From NCBI GenBank assembly GCA_948567375.1, contig OX419761.1:11508243-11572242 (forward strand): DNA of 64,000 nt, in the 5' to 3' direction. The first letter of the stretch is position 1, and every line of letters begins with the position of its first letter. The notes under the pieces were generated by a model that saw only the letters and a program-made list of their open reading frames with translations, searched no databases and was not told where the DNA came from. Shown one piece after another: positions 11,157 to 24,429 of the stretch. The DNA comes from Lunularia cruciata (lineage: Eukaryota > Streptophyta > Marchantiopsida > Lunulariales > Lunulariaceae). Made by a program: the position numbers and the translations under genes.

Positions 11157-12024
11157 ATGGCGAATGTCCAGGGCGATCAAATCCTCGAGCTCCAGCCCTT
11201 TCTTGTGGGTCAACCGGAGTAGTTTACAGTGGTGTTTAAGATTTCATGTCGAGCTTCAGACGTGCAGTGCCTTTTCAACATTCTCGGTCTCTGCAATCAT
11301 CAGTCATCGCAGAGTAGCAATCGTCTCGTGTCACTGTCTGATCTCGTTTCGTCTTCGTTTCATGCATTATAACCTGGCTTGATTGTTTTTCAATGGATCT
11401 CACTGGCATAGTGTACTGGATGTTATCCGTTCCTTGTCTCATTGAATTCAGTGCCGTCCCCTCGGTCGTTGTTACCAGGGTCCGAGAGCTTCCGAAGAGG
11501 ACTTCCGAAGACGTGCTTCATAGTAGTGGGGTTGATTCTTTCCGAATCGGTGCCTTCCAGTGAAAGGTTTGTTCTAGTCCCGATGCGACACTTTGGCATG
11601 TCTCCAAGCCCTTTAGCGGGGTTAGCTTCAGCTTCCGGGCAAATTCTGCAGCTGCAAAGCAATCAATCAATTTTCTAAAGCAATTATGACAAAATCCAGT
11701 TATTTGGATCCAAAAGCACAAGTCAGTTAGCAAGTCTGAAAGTGCTCAGACCTTTTCTGAGCATTTGCCACTTTCTGATTGGTGGCGGGTTGCAATTGGA
11801 TTCTACTGGGGTAATGTGGCAATTCAACGATTTGTTCATATCCGGTCTAATTGGACCTGCTTATTTCGTCCATCTTGCTGCCAGAAAGGTAATATGCAAC
11901 TTCAAAGGCCGTTGAAAGGATTGTGATCCTTGGACTTCACGACAGGAGGAGAGATATGAATTCTCATGAATTCTCTTTACTCATTCAGGGACTCTTGGTC
12001 ACTTTCTTCTCCTCCTTTGGCTAG
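11157..12024 (+). CDS. Possible small spliced gene encoding a membrane-like protein (unidentified)
   Basis: I do not recognise this protein. The evidence is exon structure only. A possible first exon runs from the ATG at 11157 to about 11218. A second starts after the CAG at 11476-11478 and reads VRELPKRTSEDVLHSSG. A third is open from an AG acceptor at 11679-11680 to a good GTAATA donor after 11888, about 69 residues. A last short exon runs 11989-12024 and ends at a TAG. Exon 3 holds two hydrophobic stretches (around PFLSICHFLIGGGLQL and DLFISGLIGPAYFVHL), so a small two-pass membrane protein is possible. The join between exons 2 and 3 needs a weak donor, and the full transcript is uncertain. 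It may be a decayed or non-coding locus. Confidence 0.3.
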
Positions 12025-13769
12025 TATGCTTGATCATGGCACGTCAGTGCGTGGTTTCTGGTGGTTGACCTGGTGTTTCTGTGTGTAGACGACTGCAGAA
12101 TTATGGATGCAAAAGTATCAGGTACAGACAGCCGGGTCGTACTAAGTGGATTATGTTCCTAACATGACGATCTCAATCGCTAATAGCCCATTATTCTTTT
12201 GTTGGAGTAGCAGCCTTCTCATCATCATCTTGATGACGTTCACCTATTAAGGCTTCCACATTTTTGCACTGCTTAAACGAACATACATTCCCCAAATTAT
12301 CCCCGTTTCCCTGTTGTTAGCGTAACAACCTTCTCATCATCACGTTATAGGAATCAACATCCCGGCACTGCTGAGCCTCACATGCATTCGCTGAGGAAGG
12401 GAAATGTACATATAGGCTTTATGCCCACGTCACGAGGAATATCTCATGTTTTGAATTATCCGAATATTTATGCCATAGTTCACTCGACTTGACAGCGCAA
12501 TCAATGGCAATGTACAGGAGTTCGAACATGTCTTGATTTTCGAATTCTCACTGAATTAGTGACGTTTACAGCGTGCTTCACCTGAAGACAAAATCTCCAT
12601 GTTCACATTCTATCGAACTTGTTTCTTAGTGGAACTAGCACCGTGGCTTGTTTGCTCCAGCCTTTCCTTAGAAACTTTATTGAACGCTTATCCGCATTCT
12701 CAGAAGTTCAAGTCGACCTGCACATCCTTGAGTTTCGGAGAAGTCCTCGTAGTCCCCAGCTGGACGCAGATACTGGAAGATGATTTTTATCAAAGAACCA
12801 CTTCTGAAGGACCTTCCAATCATCATGTCATGAGCGCAGCAACCTGAGGATGCACGTCACTGGTCCGAATTTTCCCACTCCTTGCAACTTCAGAGGAGAG
12901 AAGAATCTCAAAGTGAACCGGACCCGGGAGATGTAAGGCTCCCCTCACACTTGCATACAAAAGCCTGACATGCAGTTAAAATGAACCCAAGACGACTGGG
13001 CTTTGAAGTGATTCCATGTGACTCATGTCTGTGCGACGTCCATCGACACTGCCCCCTAAATCTTGATAAGAATCTTGACTCACGAGGACCCACCGGACCT
13101 TACCTCAACGAATGATTCCGTCTCGTTTGGTTTGGATGCTGCTAACTGGCCCATAATCGATCGCCGATTTGCTGTAGCTGACTTCTTGAAGTTTAGTGTG
13201 AAATATCGAGAGTAGGTGTATGAAGAAAATAATTAGATCGATTATTTATTACATCGAAAAAATTTAGAATATGATATATTTATTGATTGAATTTAAAAGG
13301 ATTCTCTATAGATTTAAAGTTATTTCAAATGATGAGGACTAGAATTGGTTATACTTAAGAATGGAAGTGAAAATCTAATACTACCTCAAGTATGATCGAA
13401 CTAAATATGAATAGATTTTCAAATACACTAATCATATTTTTTTTTTGAGATAAAACTGCATAAAACCCATAAATTTGGTTTCAAATCTAAGTGTAACGGA
13501 AATTCTAATATAAAAGTTCCAGCTTCAGAATACAAATAGCTAAAATATATCATTAAGAAAAAATCCCAATATTAAATGTAGATAATTAAGAGTATAAGAA
13601 TTTTCATTAATGTTTTAATTTTTGATATATTTATATTAAGCACAAAAGTAACAAAGTAAACATAGGTTCTATGAAGTACATTTGTTTCCCTTGTGGAGCA
13701 GTGATCTAACATTTGATATGCTAGATAAATGAAAGAAATTATTACTTAGGTACTCTTTTTTATTATTCA
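12025..13769. other. Intergenic region bordering the retrotransposon nest
   Basis: From 12.0 to about 13.2 kb the composition is host-like but no gene could be assigned. The open frame at 12599-12847 has no known domain. At about 13.2 kb the sequence turns sharply AT-rich and unstructured, which probably marks the old edge of the transposon nest. The terminal repeat of the oldest element (A2) should lie in this AT-rich part but is no longer recognisable. Confidence 0.45.
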
Positions 13770-15658
13770 AAAAATTTTCTTCAAAGAGTAGGTATCTTCA
13801 CCTTCTACATTATAATTTTAATTTATCATGGTCAATCTTATTCAAGTGTTTTTGTTTTCAATTTCTTCAGATCATATAGGCTTAATTGTCATACACCTTC
13901 TCCACTATAAAAGGTCCAAAGTACTCAGGCAAAAATTTCTTTTTAACCATCATAAATAAATTTAATATAATCAAACAACATTACCAATCACTTCTCTAAA
14001 GTACTCTATCTTCTTCTTACCTTACCTCTTGTCTTAACTCTCTTTTTGTTTCATTTGACTTGCTTCATTCAAACCATAACATCTACTCTTGATTCCTCCA
14101 ATTTTATGAATTGATTCTTCTTTGATTCCTTTCCACACCTCTTGTACCTTCTTCATTTCATATGGATACTTTGAAAGGTAAGAAGATTAAAGTGAATGGG
14201 TAGAGTAAACTCAATGTTATATACCAAATGAAATGAAGAGTATCTAATAGATATCTTATTGTTGTCTTATACTCTTATAAAACCATATGAGTCTCTCTTA
14301 TCCAAATGATGCTTAGTCCTTTTGAAATTTCTCATTTTTTATCAACATCATGTATAAGATTTTATTGATTCTCTCTCAAAACCATTGGAGTTTGGTGTAG
14401 AGGATATGGTCATTAGATGTGTGATAGAAAATGTGGTAGCATGGTTGTATGATGCTCTTTATAAATTCTTGTTCTTGATAAGAACCAAGTCTAGTGATAA
14501 TAAATTTATTAATTTACTGACTTCATTTTCATTCTTTTCTCTCAATAATCTAGCCTTAACCTACTTTATAAAATAACTAATAACTACAATAGTATCCTAA
14601 TTTTTCTTTGGTGTTCTATTGAGAGGATACACAAAGTCAAATCTACACTTTTAATAGTCCTAGTAATAATCTTATCTAAGAGATGGAGAAGAGGTGTACT
14701 TCTACTAAATTTTTGCAAATATTACAAAGTGCTACAATAATCAAGACAATCCTTGACGATCCACTCTAATAGTATCTTATATCTAGAATCTTGAAACCAA
14801 TCACCCTTCTTGCAAAGTGATTCTCACATACCAAACCATCATGAAATTTCTTCATGAGTAGGATATACTTGTCCTTACCCATTGCTCTTCAAATTAGAAA
14901 TTTTACTCGATAAAAAAAAGGATATTTTCTACCATTTTATAAGGTTTAGATGCATGCAAGTGCCTTCCTCTCCTCTAGCATGTATTCTATATGGAGAGTT
15001 ACCTCTTGTAAGAAAACTCATAGTCTTTTTGTACTCCATTAGAATCTCTTGAGTGATTGGCATGGTCATAAGCTCCTCATTTAAGAAAGAAGTATCCATT
15101 TGCTCATCTCCGTCATGATCATAGACCTTAGATAAAAAATCAACATTTCCAAACCTATCCTCAATGGTTTAATCATACTCCAATAAAAGTATCATCCACC
15201 ATAGTATACTTAGTACCACTCTATATAGGGCTCTAAAAATGTATTTCAAGTGCTTATGATCTATGACAATTATGGCTTTCTCTCCAAGCAAGTAATGTTG
15301 AAACTTCTTGAGACCAAAATTCACTACCAATCCTTCTCTTTCTATCATTTAATTATTTATTTCTACTAAAACTATTTTTCTACTAGTATAAGTATTGAAT
15401 GATCATGTCCCATCTTGGTAAAGTTGACCAAGAGTGCATCTTGTAGCTACATTAGAAGCATCAATGTATAAAAATTTTACTCAGATTATATTTTGCAAGA
15501 ATTGGAGCCTTGATAATGGATTTCTTCAGCTCTTCAAAAGCTCTAAGAGCCTCCTTGTCCTTCAAAATTACAATGCATTTTACACCCTTTTTATGTAAAT
15601 GATCAAGGCATAAGCTTTGTTTGAAAATAAAAAGATGAACCTTGTATAATACCCAACT

Positions 15659-15800
15659 TGTAATACCACTAGCTAGACAAATTATCTAAAGGTGAAAGTT
15701 TGCTTGGTAATATCTGTAAAGATATTATATGATGGTCTAAGTAGATCAGATAGAAGAGTCACCAAAAGAAGACTTCCACTAATAGTGCAAAGACAAAAAA
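15659..15800 (+). repeat. Left terminal inverted repeat arm
   Basis: This arm pairs, in reverse complement, with both right-hand units. Shared landmarks include CTAGCTAGACA, AAAGGTGA, AATATCTG, GATGG, AGATCAGA and TCACCAAAAG. Identity is roughly three quarters by eye. Confidence 0.6.
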
Positions 15801-16042
15801 CACACCAAAAACTTCAAAGCCAATTTATGAAGCCTAAACAAAATAATTAGGCCTCAAAAAATAGAATGTCCCCAACTCTTCTTGATTTTTCTTGTCAAAA
15901 TCTTTCCAATGGTACCTCCTTCATATTGTTCTAAGCTTCATATAAAATTTTCCTAAAAGATTCCCTTTGGTTAAACTTGTTTGACCAACCAAATGGAACT
16001 AGGATTGAAATATCACCAATCCATGTATCTAATCTAAGGGTG

Positions 16043-16365
16043 TGTAATACTCCAAGGACAAGAGAAGAGAGAAAACATAGATTTCACACTCAATCCTCCA
16101 ATGCTCCAAAGGAGCACCTTCTCTTTATTATATAGACAAAGAGGATCTCCTCAAAGGAAGCTCCACCATGCACATAGATAGGTGACATGTCAGCAAGCTC
16201 CACGCTTGGATTACATACTTGGATGGGTGACATGTAGATCATGGTCGTGTTTGGTTGGTCAAATCAACTTTAACCAGAGGGAATCTTTTAGGGAATCTTC
16301 TTGTAGGAATCTCAGAATCACATGGGTGAGGTACCAATGGAAAGCTCTCAATGAGAAAAAGCAAG
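16043..16365 (+). repeat. Dispersed LTR-like repeat, copy 1
   Basis: The sequence from TGTAATACTCCAAGGACAAG to the TCAATGAGAAAAAGCAAGG end matches the copy at 60857-61213 across almost its whole length, including TATATAGACAAAGAG and GGTGACATGTCAGCAAGCTC. The TGTAATAC start and internal TATA-like sequence resemble an LTR, but no partner or internal region was found. It may be a solo or partial LTR of an unlisted family. Confidence 0.55.
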
Positions 16366-16468
16366 GAGAAGGGAAGGATAACCTTTACTTGTTGAAGAGA
16401 ATTTGCACATTTTTTAGGCCTAATTCATCCGTTTAGGACTCCAAAATTGCCTTTAAAAATTTTGTGCA

Positions 16469-16769
16469 TATTTTGGTTCCTACTCTATTAGTAGAAGTCC
16501 ACTTTTGGTGATACCTCTTTCTGATCTATTTAGTCCATCATGTGTAACATCCTTCCAGATATTGCCAAACCAATTATCACCTTTAAAGCATATGTCTAGC
16601 TATTGGTTCTAAGGTTCTCAAGTCTATTTTGGTTTCTACCCTATTAGTAGAAATACTCTTTTGATGATAATTCTATCTGATCTATTTTTCCCATCATGTT
16701 TAACATCATTCTAGATGTTACCAAACCAAATTTCCAATCTAGATCATATGGCTAGCTCTTGGTATTACA
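16469..16769 (-). repeat. Duplicated right terminal inverted repeat arm
   Basis: Two consecutive units of about 143-148 bp (16469-16611 and 16622-16769) each start TATTTTGGTT(C/T)CTAC and end near TAGCT(A/C)TTGGT. Both are inverted relative to the left arm at 15659-15800. The tandem doubling of one end is unusual for a simple inverted-repeat element. Confidence 0.6.
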
Positions 16770-17360
16770 GGGTGTAGCTCCATTGGAATGGTATCTTCTT
16801 CCCTATATAATAGACACAAATTGCTTCTTTGGTGCATCAGAGTTTTGGGAATTCCAATCTTATGTGGTTTTGTCTTAGAACTATTACACAACCATCCCTA
16901 AGACTTAGCATACCTTTGTCAAACTTGAAGAGAATAGAAGTTCTAACACTTTCTTCATCCTTTCAAGATCCACTAATATATACCCCAAAAGTAGAACTTC
17001 TTCACAACAAAGATGCATGTGCCATGTAAAGTGATGCATTTGCTCCATCCCAAGCCCTTGATCAAGTGATCAAAATGCTCTTCCTTGCTCCCAAAAACAA
17101 AAATCATCAATGAAATCACTTGCAAATTTCCCAATGAAAGCTTCAAACATCATATTCATAATCTATTGAAATTTAGTTGGATTATAAAGCCCAATAATTA
17201 TGACCTTGAAACATAAGTACCCCAAAGTGTGATGAATGTGATGAGTTGTTGATAATCTAGTGCAATCTTAATTTGGTTATAGCCACTACAACCATCCCCA
17301 AAACTATAGCTCTCATCACTCACACCCTTCTTCTTCTTCTTCAAAATCATAATTGAGGAC

Positions 17361-18052
17361 TGTAAGCCGGCCTGTCTCTCACTCAAGATGAACCTCTGAT
17401 GGCTATTATGGTAGCGCACCATGGACTAAGAAGGCAAAGAACCCAAACTCCATCATACTCCTCCAAGGCTAACACTCCAAGACTCAAGGCATTGCTCACT
17501 AGAGAACTCAATGAGAGAGAGATAGTTGCAAATGAAAGGATGATGAGTACCTCCTCACCCCTTGTTTATATAGTTGTGGAATAGTTACGTACCAAAGTTA
17601 CTAATTACCGTAGTAACTCAAGTTACTAGACTAAAAGTCAAGTAAAGTCAAAAAGCAGAAAGGAATATCCATTCACCTGGGCATATTCCCCTAAGCATGT
17701 GATCTTATCTTGACCCAACCACTAAGTCAAGGATTCCTTCACATGGGCTATCCTTGGACTAAAGAAGAATCCAAAACAAAAAGGTTTGCGGGCCCAAGAG
17801 TTCTCAACTCTTTCCTCAAAGCCAAACACCTAGGAATAATACCAAGTCAACACACTAAAATCCAAAATAGTGATGCTCATCTTTTCTACTTCCTCTAAAG
17901 TAAGGTCCCCTCTATCTTAGCTATGACTAAATTTAGCTAACCATGACTAATAAAGAACCATCCTTTATCTCTATATAAATAATATCTCTTAAGTACTTGT
18001 AATACCAAGCTAAATATCACAATACCACACACATGCACAAATGGGTGTTACA
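17361..18052 (-). repeat. 3' LTR of element A1
   Basis: This copy ends at 18052 with GTGTTACA, so on the minus strand it begins TGTAACAC. It is about 98% identical to the LTR at 24430-25121. The polypurine tract lies directly next to it at 18053-18065. A TATA-like segment is visible in the minus orientation (TATATAAACAAGG type). Confidence 0.85.
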
Positions 18053-18065
18053 TTTACCCCCGGAC
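18053..18065 (-). other. Polypurine tract of element A1
   Basis: Read on the minus strand it is GTCCGGGGGTAAA, directly followed by the LTR start TGTAACACC. This is the expected site for plus-strand priming. Confidence 0.75.
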
Positions 18066-21000
18066 TAAGTTTTCACTTTGTCCTCAAAGTGAAGGTCTCT
18101 CTACCTTCTATGGTACATCTTCAATTTATCATGGTTAATCCTATCAAAGTGTCTTCCTCCCAACTCCTTGAGATCATAGGTGTAATTGCTCCACACCTTC
18201 TCCACTATGAAAGGTCCAAAGTACTTAGGCAAAAACTTCTTTTGCACTCTCTTGAATCAAATGGAATCAAAAAACATTACCCAATCACCTTCCTTGAAAG
18301 GCTCCACCTTCTTCTTGCCTTGCCTCTTGTCATAGCTCTCTTTTTGTTTCCTTTGGGCTTGCTCCACTCGAACCATAGCAATTGCTCTTGCCTCTTCCAA
18401 CTCCATGAGTTGATCTTTCCTTGACTTCTCTGCATCACCTCCTTGTGCTTTCTTCAATCTCCTATGAATGCTTTGGAAGGTAGGAAGATCAAAGTGAATA
18501 GGTAAGGTAGACTCAATACCATACACCAATTGAAATGGAGAATATCTGGTGGAAGTCTTCATGGTTGTCCTATACTCCCACAAAACTGCATGAATCCTCT
18601 TGTCCCAATGATGTTTAGCCCCCTCCATTTCTGCATCTTTGGCCAACATCATGCACAAGGTCTGATTGGTTCTCTCTGCCAAGCCATTGGAATTTGGCTT
18701 ATAGGATGTAGTTACTCTATGTGTGATAGAGAAATGTCGTAGCATGGTTGTAGTAATGCTTCCTGTAAACTCTCCTCCTCTATCAGAAACCAACTCCAAA
18801 GGGCATCCAAACCTAGTGATAATGCATTCATAAAGAGATCTACCTACTTCATCTTCATTCTTGTCCCTCAATGGTCTAGCCTCAACCCACTTGGTAAGGT
18901 AATCAGTAACTACCACAATGTACCGATTGTTCCTTGGGGTTCTATTGAGAGGACCTACAAAATCAATTCCCCACTTCTCAAAAGGTCCTAGCAATGGAAT
19001 TGATCTAAGTGGTGGAGTGGATGTAGACTTTCTAACAAAAGCTTGACAAACATGACAAGTTTTGCAATAGTCAAGACAATCCTTGAAAATCCCTCTCCAA
19101 TGGTAACCTGCATCTAGAATCTTGAAAGCAGTCACCTTTCCTGCAAAGTGTCCTCCACATACTAAACCTTCATGAAATTCCTTTATGAGTAGGATAGACT
19201 CTTCCTTACCCACTGCTCTTCGAAGTAGACCATCTGCTCCTTGGTGAAAAAGAATATCCTCCACCATTGTGTAAGGTCTAGATCTTGCTACAAGGGCCTT
19301 CCTCTCCCTAGCATGCATCCCTTCTGGATAGTTACCTCTTGTCACAAATCTACAATCTCCTTGTTCTCCATTGGAATCTCTTGAGTGACTGAGATTGTCA
19401 TGAGCTCCTCATCCGGGAAGGAATCATCCACTGGCTCATCTCCATCATGATCATAGGCTCTAGATAACAAATGAGCACTTGCATGTTTCTTTCCTGGCCT
19501 ATCCTCAATGGTGTAGTCATACTCAGACAAGAGTATCATCCACCTTGCTAGTCTCTCTTCAACATTAGGCTTGTTGAAGATGTACTTCAAAGCCTTGTGA
19601 TCCGTGACAATTGTGGCTTTCCCTCCAATCAAGTAGTGTCTAAACTTCTTGAGACCAAAGATCACTGCCAACCCTTCTCTCTCCGTGACAGAGTAGTTCT
19701 TCTCTGCTGAAACTATCTGCCTACTAGCATAAGCTATTGGAAGATCATGCCCATCTTGGTCTAATTGACTAAGAGTGCATTCTATAGCTACATTAGAAGC
19801 ATCGGTGTAGAGGATGAAAGGCTTACTCCAATCAGGTTTAGCAAGAATTGGAGCTACAACAAGGGATTGCTTGAGCTCCTCAAAAGCTTTGAGAGCCTCC
19901 TTGTCCTCCAAAATCACCATGTAATCTACACCCTTCTTCATGTAGATTGTCAATGCATAAGCCTTGTTGGAAAATGAGAAGATAAACCTCCTATAGTATC
20001 CAACCATCCCCAAGAATTGGCGTAACTTTGTCAAGCTTGAAGGAAATGGAAGGTCTGAGATTTTCCTCACCTTCTCAGGATCAACTGCTATTCCATCCTT
20101 GGAGATGATGTGCCCTAAAAGTAGACCTTCTTCACATCCAAAAATGCACTTCTCTGGGTTGAGTGATGCATTTGCCTCATCCAAGCGTTGCAAGACTTTG
20201 ATTAGGTGTTCAAAGTGCTCCTCCTTGCTCCCATAGACACAAAAGTCATCAATGAAGTCTCTCACAAATTTCCCAATGAAAGGTTCAAATACCTTGTTTA
20301 TGAACCGTTGGAATGTGGCTGGAGCATTGCAAAGCCCAAAAGGCATGACCTTGAAAGCGTAAGTTCTCCAAGGTGTGGTGAACGTGGTGAGTTGTTGATG
20401 CTCTGGTGCAATCTTGATTTGGTTGTATCCACTATAACCATCTCCAAAACTATACCTCTCATGACCTGCAACCTCCTCCAAGATCTCATCAATGAATGGC
20501 AATGGGTAGTAGTCCTTCTTGGTAACAGCATTGAGCTTCTTGTAATCCACACATACCCGAAGCTTGCCATTCTTTTTCTTCACAGTGACAATTGGAGACA
20601 CCCATTCTGAATTCTCCACCTCAAAGATAAATCTAGCCTCCTTGAGCTTATCAATCTCCTCCTTCACAACCAAAGATATTGGTGGGCTAATGCAACGTTG
20701 CTTTTGGCGGATTGGTCTTGCATGTGACTCTACCTCTATCTTGTGCTCCTCCAAGGTGACTTCCTTCAAATCCTTGTAACTAAAAGCAAACACATGGATG
20801 AACTTGCAGAAAATCTCCTCAAATCTCACCTCCTCCTCCTTGGTAACATTTGGGCCATACTTGAGGGTAGATAACCTTCTCTCTACCTCCTCAAGTGTCA
20901 ATGGTGATTTATCTGGGTCCTTCAAAACCTCTAGCTTAGGTGCAAAATCCATAGCACACAAAGGATACACATCTGAATCAGATTCAGATTCATCCTCCTC

Positions 21001-23258
21001 CGTGGAAGTCTCCTCTTCCATGCTTGTGTCCACACCTGAAGCTCCTTCTTCAGAATCTGATTCTCAATAATTAGAAGATGGGGTATCTGAATGTGAAGTG
21101 TTGGTGGTATTAGTCACAGGAACAGTGACTCTATGGTTTGATGGTCCAATCCTCAAGTACCCTTTGTGCCATTGATCAGTTGTGCGTGCTGCTCTCAACC
21201 ATGGCCTCCCAAGAAGTAAGTCATAGCTTGAATCCTTCAAGACTTGGAAAGTCATGAGATTTTGAACTCCCATAATTGAAACTACCACCTTATCCATCAC
21301 CCCTACTGGTCAAACTTGTTGCTTGTTTGCCATGCTCACCACAAATGTTGAAGGTCTTGAGGGTATCATACCCAACTTCTTCATCAACCTTCCTGACATG
21401 GCATTCACTGCCGATCCTCCATCAACCAATGCGTCCTTGATGTTGTGACCATTCACTCTCACATCAATCTTGGAGGCATATTCACAAGCCTCCCATGCTG
21501 TTGGCTTGGCTTCCACCACCTCCATTGATACTGGAACTTTTGCCTTCTTCTTCTTCTTGCTCCTTGTAGAACTCAAACCACCTCTAAGCTCCTTTCTCAA
21601 GGTAGGGTTCAAAGCAATTAATTGGCCCACTGTGATGTTAGCCTTGTGACTACCAACATCCTCCAACACATTGTAGTTCCATTGTTGCTTTGAGATCAAG
21701 AAGTCCTCCATCCCCAACTTCTTCCTTGGAGTCTTTGTTGTTGATGGTGTTGAGGTGCGAGTGCTCCTAGTAGACATAGGAGTATCCTTGTTTGAAGTAA
21801 ATCCTTGAGAAGAGTGAACATCCTTTGCAAAACGAGCTCTCTTCTTCTCTTGTGCCAAAAGCTCCAAATTAAGACCCTTGGAGTTTGAGCACTCTCCCTT
21901 CTCATACTTGCTCTCAACCACATCTATGGATGCTATCCCCTTACCTTTGTTGGGATTAGGAGCCACTTGGGTTTCACTACCTCCCTCTTTCCCTCTATTG
22001 GCTCCCTCATAACCCCTTCCTCCATGGTACGTGGAATTTGGGCAATTCCTTTGGATATGGCCTCTTCCTCCACAACCAAAACAATTTATGTCATTGAAAT
22101 TGTTGGCTGGTTGGCCTCCTCTATATGGATAGTTTCCATAACTCCTAAGCCCTCTCCCTACATTCTGATCCACCTCTCTCTTCTCCCATAGTTGCACCAC
22201 ATTGATCTTGAGATCCACAAGTTGTTCTGTGATGGTTTGGAGTGGATCTTTTGGTGGAGGTGCAAGAACTGGAGCAACTACTACTTGTGGTGCAACCCTT
22301 GTCACCAAAGTATCAGAAGTTCCACCATACTTGTAGCCTTGAGGAGGATGCACAACCTCCTTCACCACCAAATCACTCTCATCCCCTTCCAAACTCTCCT
22401 CCATACAAATTGCAATCTTGATAGCTTCAACCTTGGAAGAAGGTTTCTCATATCTCACCTTGCTTCTAATTTGTGGTCTCAATCCTCCCACAAAATTCTT
22501 GGTGAGCATGGCCCCTATGCCAATCATTGTAGTCTCCACATCATCCCCACCCTTCCTCAACACTATGCAAAATCTGGACTCCAACTTTTCCACTCTTTCC
22601 ACATAGACTCTCACTTTCTCTCCATCTCCTTGATTGAGAAATGTAACCTCACTCATCAATCTCTCATAACTCTCATCAGGAAGAAAGTTCTCAATGAGTG
22701 CTGAAGTCAAAGTCTCCCAAGACTCCTCTTCCCCCTCTCTCCTCTCTCTCTTTTGGTATTCTGACTCATACCATGTAAGTGCTGCATCCTCAAAGAAATC
22801 TGGTAATAATGAGGCCCACTCATTCTTCCTCCTCTCATTGTTTCCTTTGCAAGCTCTCTTGAAGTCTCTCACAAAGGCCTCCACATCTTCGCCATCCTTG
22901 CCAAAGAAAACCGGAAGTTTCCTCATCTTAACCCCTCACTATCTTTCTTTTCTCTCAATTTTTTTTTCTCTTTTCTTTTCTCTCACTCTATTACTAATAG
23001 AGTATATACATGACTAACACCATCTGAGAATAATCCACTCTAGGGAACACAAAAGGTTCAGGTTGCTCCAAGATTTCTATAGCAACATCAAATCCTAGAG
23101 TGCATATTAATCTAACTCTCATGGATAGTTTATCCATAAGTTGAAAGATTATCTCCATCACTAATCTTGAGAACTAGCTGATGAACGTGATAGTATTTCT
23201 GTAGCTGTACTAAGACTCTCTCCAAGATCCTTCACCAAAGTTTCCAAAACTCCTTGGT

Positions 23259-23600
23259 CTAAGATCTTCTCCCTCCCAATCTTGGTGAAGAAGGTCCAAC
23301 ATGCAAACCCAAGTCAAGTAAGCCTCTCCTTTCCCTCAATCTCTTGCTCTCAAAGGTCAATGGACATGAACTTGCCTTATGTCCCTTCTCTCCACATAGA
23401 AAGCACTTAGACTCACTCTTTCCTCCAAGTGGTATAGGTTTTTGGATCCTCTCAATACTCTCTTCAAATTCTATTGTAAACTCTCTTTTCCTCAAATCAA
23501 CCCCTACAATCACCTCAAACCCTTGGGGAACCTTGCATAATCTCAATTTCCACTCTTGATGACCCTCCATGTTCCCAAGATGAATCTAAACACTCAAATA
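23259..23600 (-). other. Extra zinc-knuckle frame upstream of gag in element A1
   Basis: Between the 5' LTR and gag, in the sense orientation of the element, a frame of about 103 codons contains the CCHC knuckle CFLCGEKGHKASSC preceded by a region resembling the DUF4283/zf-CCHC_4 arrangement of plant retroelement proteins. It is separate from the gag knuckle (CFGCGGRGHIQRNC). An additional frame before gag is known from the Tat/Ogre group, which agrees with the reverse transcriptase type. It could also be captured sequence from another element. Its function is unknown. Confidence 0.55.
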
Positions 23601-24401
23601 TGCTTTTTGTTGATCTCAAACTTCTCATGCATGAGATCTCCACTCTGCAGAATTGACCCTTCCTCACAATGTCACTCCAATCTCCCAACCAATATGTCAC
23701 AGTCCTTTGAAATTTTTCACACTTAATAAAAACTCTAGGGCGTCTCTCCTTGCAAAATTTCAGATCTTTTCATCTAGCCATTTGGCCTGGACATCTTTCT
23801 ATTCAGCACCCATATTTCAGATTTGGTCTGAAAACCACCCCCCTAACTTCAAAAACTCATTTTTCCCTGCGCAAGAATGATCTCTCTCTAATTTTTTAGA
23901 CAATAGGTAGGATACAATGCATTGAATTTTTTTGAAAATTTTTAGGACAGTTCACTGAAAATTAAAGAAATGGCAGACTCTGTACAATTTTCCAGAGAGC
24001 ATGCAGTTGCGGGAGCACTTTACCCTATCAACTTTCAAAAATTCAAGCCCAATGGGCATAGAAGCTCTCACAATAATTTCAAGTGTGCTAACTGAAAGAT
24101 AACCCAAGCTATCATGTGTAGAAATCTCAAGTCCAGATCTCAAACTTGAGATTTTACCCAAAATCACCTTAATCCCCAAAATCTGCAATCCACCTCACAC
24201 AATCTCTCCAATTCCTCTCATGTGTACAAGATGTACAAAATCACCTCAAATACATCATAATGAACTACAGGGTATACAAATGGATCTTGGTTCTCTAACA
24301 TAAGTTCATCCCTCTCCTCTCCTAATGTTCTCTCCAAGTGAGCTCTCATAGCCTCCTTCTGCCTAATGTAGAATTGGACGCGGAACATTATCTTGCCTTC
24401 T

Positions 24402-24427
24402 AGAGAGGTCCCGGCAACGGAACCAAA
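24402..24427 (-). other. Primer binding site of element A1 (tRNA-Asp-like)
   Basis: On the minus strand, just inside the 5' LTR, the sequence reads TTTGGTTCCGTTGCCGGGAC. Apart from a short mismatch it equals the complement of the plant tRNA-Asp 3' end (TGGCGCCGTTGCCGGGGA) used by many Tat/Athila-type elements. Confidence 0.65.
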
Positions 24428-24429
24428 AA

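Larger units (their letters stand above)
15659..16880. mobile_element. Composite insertion with long terminal inverted repeats (MITE-like)
   Basis: Compared with A1, about 1.2 kb of extra sequence interrupts the A2 reverse transcriptase region here. It begins TGTAATACCACTAGCTAG and the matching inverted end GCTCTTGGTATTACA is at 16755-16769. The left arm (about 15659-15800) is the reverse complement of a right-hand unit that is itself present twice, at about 16469-16611 and 16622-16769. The arms are therefore about 140 bp long. The middle holds an LTR-like repeat (16043-16365) that also occurs at 60857-61213. No transposase is visible, so it would be non-autonomous. The stretch 16770-16880 is of unclear origin. 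Confidence 0.6.
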
